This document shows, piece after piece, positions 51,912 to 60,862 of a stretch of 64,000 nt of DNA; position 1 is the first letter of the stretch, and each line of letters opens with the position of its first letter. Source of the stretch: Trabulsiella odontotermitis (GTDB lineage Bacteria > Pseudomonadota > Gammaproteobacteria > Enterobacterales > Enterobacteriaceae); contig NZ_CP125781.1 in the NCBI RefSeq assembly GCF_030053895.1, positions 1,922,001 through 1,986,000 of the forward strand. The letters run 5' to 3'. The notes beneath the pieces were generated by a model, which did no database searches, had not been told where the DNA came from, and worked only from the letters and a program-made list of their open reading frames with translations. Position numbers and translations under genes: made by a program.

Positions 51912-52772
51912 TTACATCTGTCCAAAACGGCCGGAATTGAAATCCTGAATCGCTTCGGTGATCTCCGCTTTGCTGTTCATGACAAAGGGACCATAGCCGA
52001 CAATCGGCTCGTCGATCGGCTCACCAGACAGCAGCAATACGCTGGCGTCCGACGAGGCATGCAGATGCAGTGATTCGCCGTTCTGGCTCAGCACCACCAG
52101 TTGTCCTTCATGGGCGTCTGATTCGCCGTTGACCGTCACGCTACCCTCAAGGATCACCAGTGCTGTGCTCCAGCCTTCCGGCTGCGTCAGCGTAAGATCA
52201 TGCCCCTGATTCAGCGTCATATCCCAGACGTTCATCGGCGACCAGGTCTGCGCCGGACCAGTTGCATTGTCATAATGACCGGCAATCACGCGCAGCGTGC
52301 CACTGTCGTCGGGCAGGGCCACGGTCGGGATGGTCTCCTGAGTGATGCTCTGATAGCCCGGCGCCGCCATTTTGTCTTTCGCGGGCAGATTGACCCACAA
52401 CTGGATCATTTTCAGCTCGCCGCCCTTGCGCGAGAAGTCAGCAGAATGAAACTCTTCATGCAGAATACCTGCTCCCGCCGTCATCCACTGCACATCACCG
52501 GGGCCGATCACGCCGCCCTTGCCGGTCGAGTCGCGATGTTCGACTTCACCGGCATAGACCAGTGTGACGGTTTCGAATCCGCGATGCGGGTGCTCGCCCA
52601 CGCCACGTTTTACGCCATCCGCAGGAAAGGTATGCGGACCCGCGTAATCCAGCAGCAGGAACGGACTGAGCTGCTTGCCATGGGACTGGTAAGAGAACAG
52701 AGAACGCACTGGAAAGCCATCGCCCACCCAATGCGGACGCGGCGCGGTATAAACACCGGTAATCTGTTTCAT
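51912..52772 (-). CDS. pirin family bicupin protein
   Basis: The 286-residue protein has the two-cupin pirin fold: an N-terminal metal-binding cupin (HPHRGFETVTLVYAGEVEHRDSTG, and later MTAGAGILHEEFH with further ligands) and a C-terminal cupin (GSVTVNGE, VVLSQNGESLHLHASSDA). Bacterial pirins include quercetin dioxygenases such as E. coli YhhW and metabolic regulators. GGAGAG precedes the ATG at 52772, which is preferred to the upstream ATG at 52787. It is divergent from the LysR gene at 52888, its likely regulator, and both lie between two tRNA-Ser genes. Confidence 0.9.
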   Translation of the reverse strand: MKQITGVYTAPRPHWVGDGFPVRSLFSYQSHGKQLSPFLLLDYAGPHTFPADGVKRGVGEHPHRGFETVTLVYAGEVEHRDSTGKGGVIGPGDVQWMTAGAGILHEEFHSADFSRKGGELKMIQLWVNLPAKDKMAAPGYQSITQETIPTVALPDDSGTLRVIAGHYDNATGPAQTWSPMNVWDMTLNQGHDLTLTQPEGWSTALVILEGSVTVNGESDAHEGQLVVLSQNGESLHLHASSDASVLLLSGEPIDEPIVGYGPFVMNSKAEITEAIQDFNSGRFGQM

Positions 52773-52887
52773 CACTCTCTCCTGCAATGTGAATTTACGA
52801 TATGGATTAGCTTACATTCGGCATTAATAGATCGGTAGGGCGCAAAAATGCTCTACACTGTTCCGAAAAGGGAACAATGGAGTAAAC

Positions 52888-53793
52888 ATGCAGGATCTCA
52901 ATGACTTCGCCTGGTTTGTACAGGTAGTGGATCACGGTGGATTTGCTGCCGCAGGGAGAGCGCTCGGCCAGCCGAAATCAAAACTGAGCCGTCGCATCGC
53001 GCAACTGGAAGAGCGACTCGGTGTGCGGCTGATTCAGCGAACGACGCGCCAGTTTACCGTCACCGAACTGGGGCAAACCTTTTATCAGCACTGTAAGGCG
53101 ATGATGGTTGAAGCGGAAGCTGCGCAGGATGCGATAGCCGCATTGCAGGCGGAGCCGCGTGGCACGGTAAAAATGACCTGCCCGGTGACGCTACTGCATG
53201 TGCATGTCGGTGCCATGCTGGCAAAATTTATGGTGCGCTACCCGGACGTTAAATTGCAACTGGAAGCCACCAACCGCCGTGTTGATGTGGTGGGCGAGGG
53301 GGTTGATGTGGCGATCCGCGTACTGCCCCCGCCTTTTGATGACAGCGATCTGGTCATGCGGGTGATCGCTGATCGCGGCCAGCGTCTGGTCGCCAGCCCT
53401 GAACTGGTGGCGCGGATGGGTGAACCGAACGCACCTGCCGAACTCAGCCACTGGCCGGGGCTGAGCCTGAGCGAGGGCAAGTATCTGCATCGGTGGGCGC
53501 TGAACGGTCCCGAAGGCGCTCACGCCGACGTGCATTTTACCCCCCGGCTGATTACTTCTGACATGCTGGCGCTGCGTGAAGCCGCCATCGCTGGCGTGGG
53601 CATCGTGCAGTTACCTCTGCTGATGGTGCGCGATCAACTGGCTTCGGGCGAGCTGGTGGTCGTGCTGAAAGAGTGGGAGCCACGCCGGGAAGTTATTCAC
53701 GCACTGTTCCCGTCCCGCCGGGGGCTGCTGCCATCGGTCAGAGCACTGGTGGATTTTCTCACCGAAGAGTATCGCGCGATGGTGGAAGATTGA
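52888..53793 (+). CDS. LysR-family regulator divergent from the pirin gene
   Basis: This 301-residue regulator has an N-terminal winged helix (about 1-60; GFAAAGRALGQPKSKLSRRI, LIQRTTRQFTVTELG) and an effector-binding domain. It lies 115 bp from the divergent pirin gene, a common pairing in which the regulator activates the pirin in response to a quinone or phenolic-type compound. That inducer type is inferred from related systems. Downstream, before the second tRNA, is a CG-rich GTAGGTCGGGTAAGCGAAG-type repeat-like stretch (about 53815-53845). Confidence 0.88.
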   Translation: MQDLNDFAWFVQVVDHGGFAAAGRALGQPKSKLSRRIAQLEERLGVRLIQRTTRQFTVTELGQTFYQHCKAMMVEAEAAQDAIAALQAEPRGTVKMTCPVTLLHVHVGAMLAKFMVRYPDVKLQLEATNRRVDVVGEGVDVAIRVLPPPFDDSDLVMRVIADRGQRLVASPELVARMGEPNAPAELSHWPGLSLSEGKYLHRWALNGPEGAHADVHFTPRLITSDMLALREAAIAGVGIVQLPLLMVRDQLASGELVVVLKEWEPRREVIHALFPSRRGLLPSVRALVDFLTEEYRAMVED

Positions 53794-53902
53794 GGGGTGT
53801 GTCGTTGTAGTAGTTGTAGGTCGGGTAAGCGAAGCGCCACCCGACAAACAAACCGCACAAAAGCCAACGGTTCTCATCCCCCCCTGGCGGAGAACATAAA
53901 AG

Positions 53903-53927
53903 AAAAAGCCCGCATTTGCATGCGAGC
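53903..53927 (-). terminator. terminator of tRNA-Ser copy 2
   Basis: The same GCCCGCAT/ATGCGAGC stem as at copy 1, with a shorter T-run on the minus strand. Confidence 0.88.
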
Positions 53928-53940
53928 TCTTCTTCAAATA

Positions 53941-54028
53941 TGGCGGTGAGGGGGGGATTCGAACCCCCGATACGTTGCCGTATACACACTTTCCAGGCGT
54001 GCTCCTTCAGCCACTCGGACACCTCACC
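53941..54028 (-). tRNA. serX: tRNA-Ser(GGA), copy 2 (serX position)
   Basis: It is identical over all 88 nt to the copy at 51656-51743, with anticodon GGA and encoded CCA. By synteny with ghrA (273 bp away) this is the copy that corresponds to E. coli serX. The intervening 54029-54300 holds the tRNA promoter side and the ghrA leader, with no other gene seen. Confidence 0.96.
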
Positions 54029-54300
54029 ATATTGTCTTCCCGTTGTTGCCGGGACGGGCGCTAATGTAGGGAAAACCATACTGATCGTCAACTGACTTTT
54101 CACAAAAATCGCGTGTTTAGCTAATCTTCAGGCAACTTGCTTCTAAATCGAACCGGAAACGCTTTTTTTGTCAGCAACCGGCTTTTTAAAGGCTGCACGA
54201 AAGAAATTTGCTATGCTGATAAACCGCGACAAAACAACCAGTAACCGCATGCGGGATTGGCATTAAACCGCAAAAGCGCGTTTATCCGTCTGGAGACCCA

Positions 54301-55239
54301 ATGAATATCATTTTCTACCATCCCACCTTTGATATTCCGTTCTGGATTGCAGAACTGGAGAAACGACTCCCCGGCGCGAAAGTGGGTGAATGGAAAAGCG
54401 GCGATAACGGGCCTGCGGATTACGCTCTGGTCTGGCATCCGCCGGTGGACATGCTGGAGGGGCGGTCGCTGAAAGCGGTGTTTGCCCTGGGCGCGGGTGT
54501 GGATTCTATTCTGAGCCAGTTGCATGCCCACCCGGAAATGCTGCCGCAAACCACGCCGCTATTTCGCCTCGAAGATACTGGCATGGCGCAACAAATGCAG
54601 GAATATGCTGTCAGCCAGGTACTGCACTGGTTCCGCCGTTTCGACGATTATCAACAGCAGAAGAACAACGTTCACTGGCAACCGCTGCCTGATTATCAAC
54701 GTGAAGATTTTACGGTAGGTATTCTGGGTGCGGGCGTGCTCGGTGGTAAAGTGGCGGAAAGTCTGCTCGGGTGGGGGTTCCCGGTGCGCTGCTGGAGCCG
54801 CAGCCGCAAAAGCTGGCCCAACGTCGCAAGCTTTGCCGGAAGAGACGAATTAACGGATTTTCTGCGCGAAACCCGCGTACTGATTAACCTCTTGCCCAAC
54901 ACACCGGAAACGGTGGGCATTATTGATAAGACATTACTGGCACAGCTCAGGGATGAGAGTTATCTGCTCAACCTGGCGCGCGGTGTTCATGTTATTGAAG
55001 AGGATCTGTTGCAGGCGCTGGAGAGCGGTAAGGTCAAAGGCGCGATGCTGGATGTCTTCAACCAGGAGCCGCTGCCGGCGGAAAGCCCGTTGTGGAAACA
55101 TCCCCGGGTGGCAATAACGCCACATGTGGCGGCGGTCACGCGCCCGTTACAGGCAATCGACTTTATTTCCCGTACTATCCGGCAACTTGAGCAGGGTGAA
55201 ACGGGTAGCAAACCGGTGGATCGCCGCTCAGGTTATTGA
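54301..55239 (+). CDS. ghrA: glyoxylate/hydroxypyruvate reductase A
   Basis: GhrA reduces glyoxylate to glycolate and hydroxypyruvate to glycerate with NADPH. The 312-residue D-isomer-specific 2-hydroxyacid dehydrogenase has the Rossmann motif GILGAGVLGGKVAESLLGWG (about residues 140-159) and catalytic blocks LNLARGVHVIEEDLL (Arg), DVFNQEPLP (Glu) and ITPHVAAVT (His). The length equals E. coli. Confidence 0.96.
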   Translation: MNIIFYHPTFDIPFWIAELEKRLPGAKVGEWKSGDNGPADYALVWHPPVDMLEGRSLKAVFALGAGVDSILSQLHAHPEMLPQTTPLFRLEDTGMAQQMQEYAVSQVLHWFRRFDDYQQQKNNVHWQPLPDYQREDFTVGILGAGVLGGKVAESLLGWGFPVRCWSRSRKSWPNVASFAGRDELTDFLRETRVLINLLPNTPETVGIIDKTLLAQLRDESYLLNLARGVHVIEEDLLQALESGKVKGAMLDVFNQEPLPAESPLWKHPRVAITPHVAAVTRPLQAIDFISRTIRQLEQGETGSKPVDRRSGY

Positions 55240-55246
55240 ATACCGC

Positions 55247-55272
55247 ACCCGGCGGGTCGCGTCGGGTTTTTT
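55247..55272 (+). terminator. terminator of ghrA
   Basis: ACCCGGC pairs with GTCGGGT (one G:U pair), followed by six T residues. Confidence 0.8.
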
Positions 55273-55329
55273 ACTCATAAAGTTCACGCAATCCTGTTAT
55301 CCTTTGCGTAAAACAGAGAGGAGAAAGCA

Positions 55330-56067
55330 ATGTATCCCGTCGACCTGCACATGCACACCGTCGCCAGTACCCATGCCTACAGCACCCTTCATGACTATAT
55401 TGCTGAGGCGAAGCGCAAAGGGATCGCGCTGTTTGCTATCACCGATCATGGCCCCGATATGGCCGATGCCCCACACCACTGGCACTTTATCAACATGCGC
55501 ATCTGGCCGCGCATGGTGGATGGCGTCGGCATTCTGCGGGGCATTGAGGCAAACATTAAAAACACTCAGGGCGAAATTGACTGCACCGGACCGATGCTGA
55601 CGTCCCTGGATCTGATCATCGCCGGGTTCCATGAACCGGTTTTCCCGCCGCAGGATAAAGCCACCCATACCGAAGCGATGATCGCCACCATGGCCAGCGG
55701 CAACGTGCATATCATCAGCCATCCGGGTAACCCGAAATTCCCGGTTGATATTCCGGCTATCGCCAAAGCGGCGGCGAAATATCAGGTGGCGCTGGAAATT
55801 AACAACTCTTCGTTTGTCGCGTCACGCATTGGCAGCGAAGACAACTGCCGTGCCATCGCCGAAGCGGTGCGGGACGCGGGCGGCTGGGTTGCGCTCGGCT
55901 CTGACTCGCATACCGCGTTTACGCTGGGCGATTTCACTGAATGCCAGAAAATTCTTGATGCCGTCGATTTTCCCGAAGATCGCATTCTGAATGTCACGCC
56001 GCGCCGTTTCCTGAATTTCCTTGAAGCTCGCGGGATGGCGCCGATCCCTGAATTTTCTGAACTGTAA
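55330..56067 (+). CDS. ycdX: PHP-domain phosphatase YcdX
   Basis: YcdX is a trinuclear-zinc alkaline phosphatase of the PHP superfamily, linked in E. coli to swarming. The 245-residue protein begins with the metal motif DLHMHTVAST (His7, His9) and has further ligand blocks ITDHGPDM, GIEANI, HPGNPKFPV and GSDSHTAF. GAGGAGAAAG precedes the start. ycdY follows after 21 nt, so they form an operon as in E. coli. Confidence 0.95.
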   Translation: MYPVDLHMHTVASTHAYSTLHDYIAEAKRKGIALFAITDHGPDMADAPHHWHFINMRIWPRMVDGVGILRGIEANIKNTQGEIDCTGPMLTSLDLIIAGFHEPVFPPQDKATHTEAMIATMASGNVHIISHPGNPKFPVDIPAIAKAAAKYQVALEINNSSFVASRIGSEDNCRAIAEAVRDAGGWVALGSDSHTAFTLGDFTECQKILDAVDFPEDRILNVTPRRFLNFLEARGMAPIPEFSEL

Positions 56068-56088
56068 TTTGTTAACTGGAATAACTGA

Positions 56089-56643
56089 ATGAACGAGTTT
56101 TCAATCCTCTGTCGCGTGTTGGGATCGCTGTACTACCGTCAACCGCAGGATCCGTTGCTGATGCCGCTTTTTACGCTGATCCGCGAAGGCAAACTGGCAG
56201 AAAGCTGGCCGCTGGAACAGGACGAGCTGCTGGAGCGTCTGCAGAAAAGCTGCGACGGGCAGCAGATCGCGGCGGATTACAACGCGCTGTTTGTCGGTGC
56301 CGAGTGCAGCGTACCGCCGTTCGCCAGCCACTGGCAGAGCGAGATCAAAGAAGCAGATGTACGCGCGTTCTTGTCTGAACGTGGTATGCCGCTCAGCGAC
56401 GCGCCTGCCGATCACCTCGGTACGTTGCTGCTGGCCGCGTCCTGGCTGGAAGATCAGTCGGAAGAGGATGAAAGCGAGGCGCTGGAAACCCTGTTCGCAG
56501 AATACCTGCTGCCCTGGTGCGGCACCTTCCTCGGCAAGCTGGAAGCCCACGCCGCGACGCCATTCTGGCGGACGATGGCACCGCTGACCCGCGAGGCGAT
56601 TTCCGCCATGTGGGATGAATTACAGGAAGAGAACGAAGAGTGA
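56089..56643 (+). CDS. ycdY: YcdY, NarJ/TorD-type chaperone of YcdX
   Basis: The 184-residue all-helical protein belongs to the redox-enzyme maturation protein (NarJ/TorD/DmsD) family. In E. coli YcdY binds YcdX and raises its activity by helping zinc loading. Family blocks include AEYLLPWCGTFLGKLE and YNALFVGAECSVPPFASHW. Confidence 0.93.
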   Translation: MNEFSILCRVLGSLYYRQPQDPLLMPLFTLIREGKLAESWPLEQDELLERLQKSCDGQQIAADYNALFVGAECSVPPFASHWQSEIKEADVRAFLSERGMPLSDAPADHLGTLLLAASWLEDQSEEDESEALETLFAEYLLPWCGTFLGKLEAHAATPFWRTMAPLTREAISAMWDELQEENEE

Positions 56644-56739
56644 TTTAAATCACACTATCAATGTAACGTGAAATCATTGCGTGATGATAATGTGCCTGAT
56701 ATCACAATTGCGTGGCGCGTTTCTGCTATGATCCGCGCC

Positions 56740-57222
56740 ATGAACATACTCTTTTCAATTGCACTGACGACAGGCATTCTCTCCGGTATCTGGGGCTGGG
56801 TGGCGGTCTCTTTAGGTTTACTGAGTTGGGCGGGTTTTCTCGGCTGTACCGCGTATTTCGCCTGTCCGCAGGGCGGGCTGAAAGGGCTGCTGATCGCCAC
56901 CTGTACGGTGATGAGCGGTGTCCTGTGGGCGCAGGTCATTATGTATGGCAGCGCGCTGGCACCACATCTGGAAATCCTCAGCTACGCCATGAACGGCATC
57001 GTCGCGTTTCTGATGTGCATCCAGGCAAAACAGCTACTGCTGTCGTTCGTTCCCGGCACGTTTATCGGCGCAGGCGCGACCTTCGCGGGGCAGGGTGACT
57101 GGCGGGTGATTGTTCCGTCGCTGGCGCTGGGTCTGCTGTTTGGTTATGCAATGAAAAACAGCGGTCTGTGGCTGGCCTCCCGGCGGATGAAAGCCGAATC
57201 GCCATCATTACAACGTGAATAA
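56740..57222 (+). CDS. ycdZ: inner-membrane protein YcdZ
   Basis: This 160-residue, five-to-six-helix DUF1097 membrane protein is close to E. coli YcdZ (163 aa) and of unknown function. The ATG at 56740 matches the E. coli start; the frame opens further upstream at 56668 without family similarity. A shared bidirectional terminator separates it from the convergent csgG. Confidence 0.92.
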   Translation: MNILFSIALTTGILSGIWGWVAVSLGLLSWAGFLGCTAYFACPQGGLKGLLIATCTVMSGVLWAQVIMYGSALAPHLEILSYAMNGIVAFLMCIQAKQLLLSFVPGTFIGAGATFAGQGDWRVIVPSLALGLLFGYAMKNSGLWLASRRMKAESPSLQRE

Positions 57223-57253
57223 AAAAGCGTGGCCCGGCGCCACGCTTTTTTTT
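57221..57253. terminator. bidirectional terminator between ycdZ and csgG
   Basis: GCGTGG and CCACGC flanked by AAAAAA and TTTTTTTT form a classical two-way terminator for the convergent genes. Confidence 0.92.
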
Positions 57254-57261
57254 GCCTGTCA

Positions 57262-58095
57262 TCAGGATTCCGGCGGTACCGACATCTCGCGGTACTTCGC
57301 CAGCACCGGGTTATTCAGATCGGCTTTGTTTTGCAGGTCCCACAGGCTGCGGTCGATGCCATCGTTAATCAGATAGATGACCCCCGTTTCAATCGCCGAC
57401 ATCAGGCACAACATCACCGGTTCGTTGGCGGTATAGCCAATTTCTCCTTCCAGCAGACGCTGATAATCAATAAAGCGGAACACCCCGGCCTGCACTTCAT
57501 AAGAAAGAATGGTTTTGCTGGTATTCACCGACGACAGCACTTCGCCGGTACTGACGTTAACCACCCGCAGGTTGACCGCGATTTGATCGAGCTGGTATTG
57601 CGTGTCCGCGCCAATCCCGAAATAGCGTGCCCCCACACCACCGGATTTTACATTGCTCTCGTAACCAATAATCGAGCCTTCAATCATGATGTTGGCCGCG
57701 GTCAGCGACTGCAGCGGAATGCGGTTGTTAATCGCCACCGTGCCGTTTTCCTGCGCCGCGCGAATGATTTTGCGTTCATTCAGCAGGTTTTGCAGACCCT
57801 GGCGTTCAAGCGGCACAAACCAGCGCGAATCCTTCAGCGCTGTTACCAGCATGGCGGTGGCGCTCTGCGGTACGGCGGTCGAGAAGTTACTGGCCGGGTA
57901 GGGTTTGAACTGCCCGGTTTCATCCTGAATGTTGTACACCGAAACAAAGATCTTCCCGCTGGGCATCGGTAAATGGGTTAAATCACGATAGCTCTGCGCC
58001 CGCGGCATTAACGTCGGTTTTGCGGCTTCTTTTGGCGGGGCCGTTAAACATCCGCTCATTAAACTGACAGCCAGGAGAAGTAATAAGCGCTGCAT
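57262..58095 (-). CDS. csgG: curli secretion pore lipoprotein CsgG
   Basis: CsgG is the nonameric outer-membrane channel for curli subunits. The 277-residue precursor has the lipobox MSGC (Cys16), and the chain agrees with E. coli CsgG in length and sequence, including the pore-constriction region (RYFGIGADTQYQ lies in the barrel part). It is the last gene of csgDEFG. Confidence 0.96.
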   Translation of the reverse strand: MQRLLLLLAVSLMSGCLTAPPKEAAKPTLMPRAQSYRDLTHLPMPSGKIFVSVYNIQDETGQFKPYPASNFSTAVPQSATAMLVTALKDSRWFVPLERQGLQNLLNERKIIRAAQENGTVAINNRIPLQSLTAANIMIEGSIIGYESNVKSGGVGARYFGIGADTQYQLDQIAVNLRVVNVSTGEVLSSVNTSKTILSYEVQAGVFRFIDYQRLLEGEIGYTANEPVMLCLMSAIETGVIYLINDGIDRSLWDLQNKADLNNPVLAKYREMSVPPES

Positions 58096-58121
58096 GATAG
58101 TCGTCCTGTAATAACTGAGCG

Positions 58122-58535
58122 TTAGAAATCAGTGGAATTGGTTTGTAAACCCGAAACCTCAATGGTCGAGGTTTTTCCGGTTTTACGGTCGGTGACGTTT
58201 AATTGCAGCTGGCCGTCACGGTTGGTGATATCGATGATGAAATCATTAGTCACCATTCTTCCTGGTTTGCCGGTGTTAATATTGGTGAGTAGCCCGCCTA
58301 ATATCTGCGACTGGATTGCCTGAGTGAAATTATCCAGCGCCGAAGGTGTTTCCACGCCGTAGTCTTCATAGCTCGGATCTTTATACGAGTTTTGCGCCTG
58401 AGCGCTGTTGAGCAGGAAAGCGCCGTTATTCGGGTTCCCACCAAAATTGGGGTTTCGGAACTGGAATACCATATTCCCGCCCCAGCTGACGGTGGGGATC
58501 AGGATGAGTGAAATCACTGCATATGCAATACGCAT
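58122..58535 (-). CDS. csgF: curli assembly protein CsgF
   Basis: CsgF sits at the CsgG pore exit and helps the CsgB nucleator attach to the cell surface. The 137-residue precursor has a signal peptide (about 1-19), then the GNMVFQFRNPNFGGNPNNG segment that plugs into CsgG, a helix, and a C-terminal strand pair. Its length is one residue less than E. coli. Confidence 0.95.
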   Translation of the reverse strand: MRIAYAVISLILIPTVSWGGNMVFQFRNPNFGGNPNNGAFLLNSAQAQNSYKDPSYEDYGVETPSALDNFTQAIQSQILGGLLTNINTGKPGRMVTNDFIIDITNRDGQLQLNVTDRKTGKTSTIEVSGLQTNSTDF

Positions 58536-58562
58536 GACAGCCTCCGCGTTATATTCAGTTTT

Positions 58563-58952
58563 TTAAAATTCGTCCTGAGCTAAATCTTTGGTGCTCAGCA
58601 ACGTCTGATCGATCTGCCGGCGTTTTATCGCCTCGTCAGTCGCTGCCAGCGCCTGACCCACCGTATTTTCAAAATCGCGTCTGGTAGGAAAGAGAAACGT
58701 CTGGAAAATCACATCCTGATTAATGGCGATGGTTATCCAGCTCCCCCAGCGGGCGCTGGGTCGCTCATTAATCGTCAGATTTCCCTTGTATTCACTTTCC
58801 CACTTGTCGCTGAAGGAACGATAAAAATCATGCCCCACAGACGAGACCGTGTGATCGGTGATTAAACCGGGGATTTCCACTTCAACGGCGTGCAGATCTC
58901 CGGTGGCGAGCAGGAGCTCTGCCGCCACAAACCAGGCAAAATAGCGTTTCAT
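58563..58952 (-). CDS. csgE: curli secretion specificity factor CsgE
   Basis: CsgE caps the periplasmic side of CsgG and selects curli substrates. The ATG at 58952 gives 129 residues as in E. coli, with a signal peptide (about 1-22, HAVEVE after cleavage) and the block TINERPSARWGSWITI. The frame extends upstream into csgD but that extension is not part of the family. Confidence 0.95.
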   Translation of the reverse strand: MKRYFAWFVAAELLLATGDLHAVEVEIPGLITDHTVSSVGHDFYRSFSDKWESEYKGNLTINERPSARWGSWITIAINQDVIFQTFLFPTRRDFENTVGQALAATDEAIKRRQIDQTLLSTKDLAQDEF

Positions 58953-58956
58953 GGCG

Positions 58957-59607
58957 TCACCGTCTGAGGTTATCGTTGGCCCATGAGACTGCCTGCGTGC
59001 GGTTTTTAACGGATATCTTTTTGAAAAGGTTATAAAGATGTGTTTTGACCGTGTTCTCGCTGATAAACAGCGAGCGGGCGATCTCGTTGTTGGAAGCGCC
59101 AATCCGTAGCTTGTTGAGGATCTCTTTCTCGCGATGGGTGAGCAGAGTGGTGTCTGTCCCGTTATACCGGTAGTTGCCGGAATGGGTGATGAGATAACTC
59201 GCTAACTTTTGTGAGAAATAACATTCGCCGCGCAGAACACCCTGCAATCCCTCAAGCAGACGCGATTCATCTTCAGAGACATAGAATACCCCGTTGATAT
59301 GCGGCCAGTTTTCAATATCCCGGAAAGGATATTCATCAGGCGTATTTAACAGCAGCATCCTGATATTATTGTTTTTTCTGCTTAAATTTTCTTGCCAGTA
59401 ATGAATGAGCTTTTTATCGGCTTCCATCATATCAAATAATATAATGCTATTAGCCGAAATATCATCCAGAGATCGCTGAATATTATGCAGTTTTGTCGTT
59501 AATACCAGCGAATGCTTTAAATGCTGGAGCAGGGCAGTGGCCTGCAAAGAAGGTTTAGTGATCAACAATAATGTATGACCATGAATACTATGGACTTCAT
59601 TAAACAT
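58957..59607 (-). CDS. csgD: curli/biofilm master regulator CsgD
   Basis: CsgD is a LuxR/FixJ-type regulator that activates csgBAC and cellulose/c-di-GMP genes. The ATG at 59607 gives 216 residues, the E. coli length; the longer frame to 59712 has no family support. The N-terminal receiver-like domain (about 1-140) is followed by the DNA-binding domain (about 149-216: LTHREKEILNKLRIGASNNE, then SENTVKTHLYNLFKKI). It lies 4 nt before csgE. Confidence 0.96.
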   Translation of the reverse strand: MFNEVHSIHGHTLLLITKPSLQATALLQHLKHSLVLTTKLHNIQRSLDDISANSIILFDMMEADKKLIHYWQENLSRKNNNIRMLLLNTPDEYPFRDIENWPHINGVFYVSEDESRLLEGLQGVLRGECYFSQKLASYLITHSGNYRYNGTDTTLLTHREKEILNKLRIGASNNEIARSLFISENTVKTHLYNLFKKISVKNRTQAVSWANDNLRR

Positions 59608-59756
59608 GATGAAACCCCACTTTTTTGAGCGCACCTGACAGCTGCCCACGGGGTGACCGTGAGTACCAGAAGTACTGAAAGATGCGGAACTGCTGTGTGT
59701 AGAAAGTGCCATAAACCCCGCTATGGGGGCTAAAAGTAAAACTAATTGAGTACGAC

Positions 59757-59769
59757 TATTTTCAATCTA
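59757..59769 (-). promoter_or_regulatory. csgD promoter -10 region
   Basis: Reading the minus strand, TAGATT (59769 to 59764), preceded by C as in sigma-S promoters, would start transcription near 59757, about 150 nt before the csgD ATG. The E. coli csgD leader is about 148 nt, which supports this. The AT-rich region on to about 59960 fits the H-NS/OmpR/IHF-bound part of the control region. Confidence 0.5.
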
Positions 59770-60237
59770 GTCATTACTAACCTTAAAGCAAGTGTTAATC
59801 CTGTAACAGAATGTAAAAATAAATATTAAAATGTGAATATTTGGATTTTAAACTGTTTAGATTTAATAGAAAAGTTGTACATTCCGATAATTGTGCACAA
59901 ATTTAACAAACCTGCTTCGCTGCTTTTATTTATTGATTTATAGAGTATTTATTCTTTCAGAAATGCCAGGTTGCGGGTGCATTATTACAAAATTCTGACA
60001 GTACGATCTGTACAAGCTCACATCTTAAGAAAAGTCGAGTCTGGTCACGTGCAAAACGTGAATAATCACTTTGCGCAATATGAATAGCGTCAACTTCTCT
60101 TGACGGCAGCCCTGTCTGGCGATGTGTCTTTATCTTCAGGATGTCAGCAAATAAGCAGAAATAAAACCAGCCTGCCGCTTCGATTGCGTGTTCCGGTTCA
60201 TACTTTGGGGTGAATATAAGCAACAAAATACCACTGG

Positions 60238-60248
60238 CGGGTGAGATA
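60238..60248 (+). promoter_or_regulatory. CsgD-binding site of the csgBAC promoter
   Basis: CGGGTGAGATA fits the published CsgD consensus CGGGKGAGNKA at every position. It lies 119 bp before the csgB start, where the E. coli site lies. A weaker GGGGTGAATATA-like copy occurs about 30 bp upstream. Confidence 0.8.
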
Positions 60249-60366
60249 TTTAAAATGTTTCTCCAGACATACTCTTCATCGTAACGCCGCGTTAACAAAA
60301 AACGCTTGTCGTTTACATATTATCCGTACGTTATTATTACAACAGTACCAGGTCCAGGGCGACAAC

Positions 60367-60822
60367 ATGAAAAACAAATTGTTATTTATGGTGTTAATAA
60401 TACTGGGTTCGCCTGGGTTAGTAATCGCAGCAGGTAATGATCTGGCTAATTCAGAATATAACCTCGCGGTTAATGAGTTAAGTAATCCATCTTACAATCA
60501 GGCAGCCATTATTGGTCAGCAGGGTGGTTATAATAATGCCACTATTCGCCAGAGCGGTTCAAAAGTCCTTTCTGTTATTTCACAGGAGGGCTCCGCGAAC
60601 CGGGCGAGAATTGACCAGTCAGGAACCTATAACCTTGCTTATATTGCGCAGGCGGGCAGCGCCAACGATGCAAATATTCAGCAAGGAGGGTATGGAAATA
60701 CTGCGGCTATTATCCAGAAGGGATCAGGTAATAAAGCAGATATTACTCAGTATGGTACGCAAAAAACCGCAGTTGTAGTGCAACGACAGTCGCAGATGGC
60801 AATACGCGTCATTCAACGCTAG
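60367..60822 (+). CDS. csgB: curli nucleator subunit CsgB
   Basis: CsgB is anchored to the cell surface and templates CsgA polymerisation. The ATG at 60367 gives 151 residues (as E. coli) with a signal peptide (about 1-21). Five imperfect repeats of the NxAxIxQxG type follow (for example NQAAIIGQQGGYNNATI and NDANIQQGGYGNTAAI), the last ending in a basic QRQSQMAIRVIQR tail used for attachment. The frame also opens at 60241 without family support. Confidence 0.96.
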   Translation: MKNKLLFMVLIILGSPGLVIAAGNDLANSEYNLAVNELSNPSYNQAAIIGQQGGYNNATIRQSGSKVLSVISQEGSANRARIDQSGTYNLAYIAQAGSANDANIQQGGYGNTAAIIQKGSGNKADITQYGTQKTAVVVQRQSQMAIRVIQR

Positions 60823-60862
60823 CTATTCACGGCAATTAAAATCAATCCGATGGGGGTTTACC

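Noticed and set aside
59957..60298. A 113-codon open frame on the minus strand inside the csgD-csgB control region
   Set aside because: It covers the CsgD box and the known type of regulatory region, has no ribosome site or family that I recognise, and the length of the gap matches E. coli, which has no gene there. I treat it as chance unless ribosome profiling shows otherwise.
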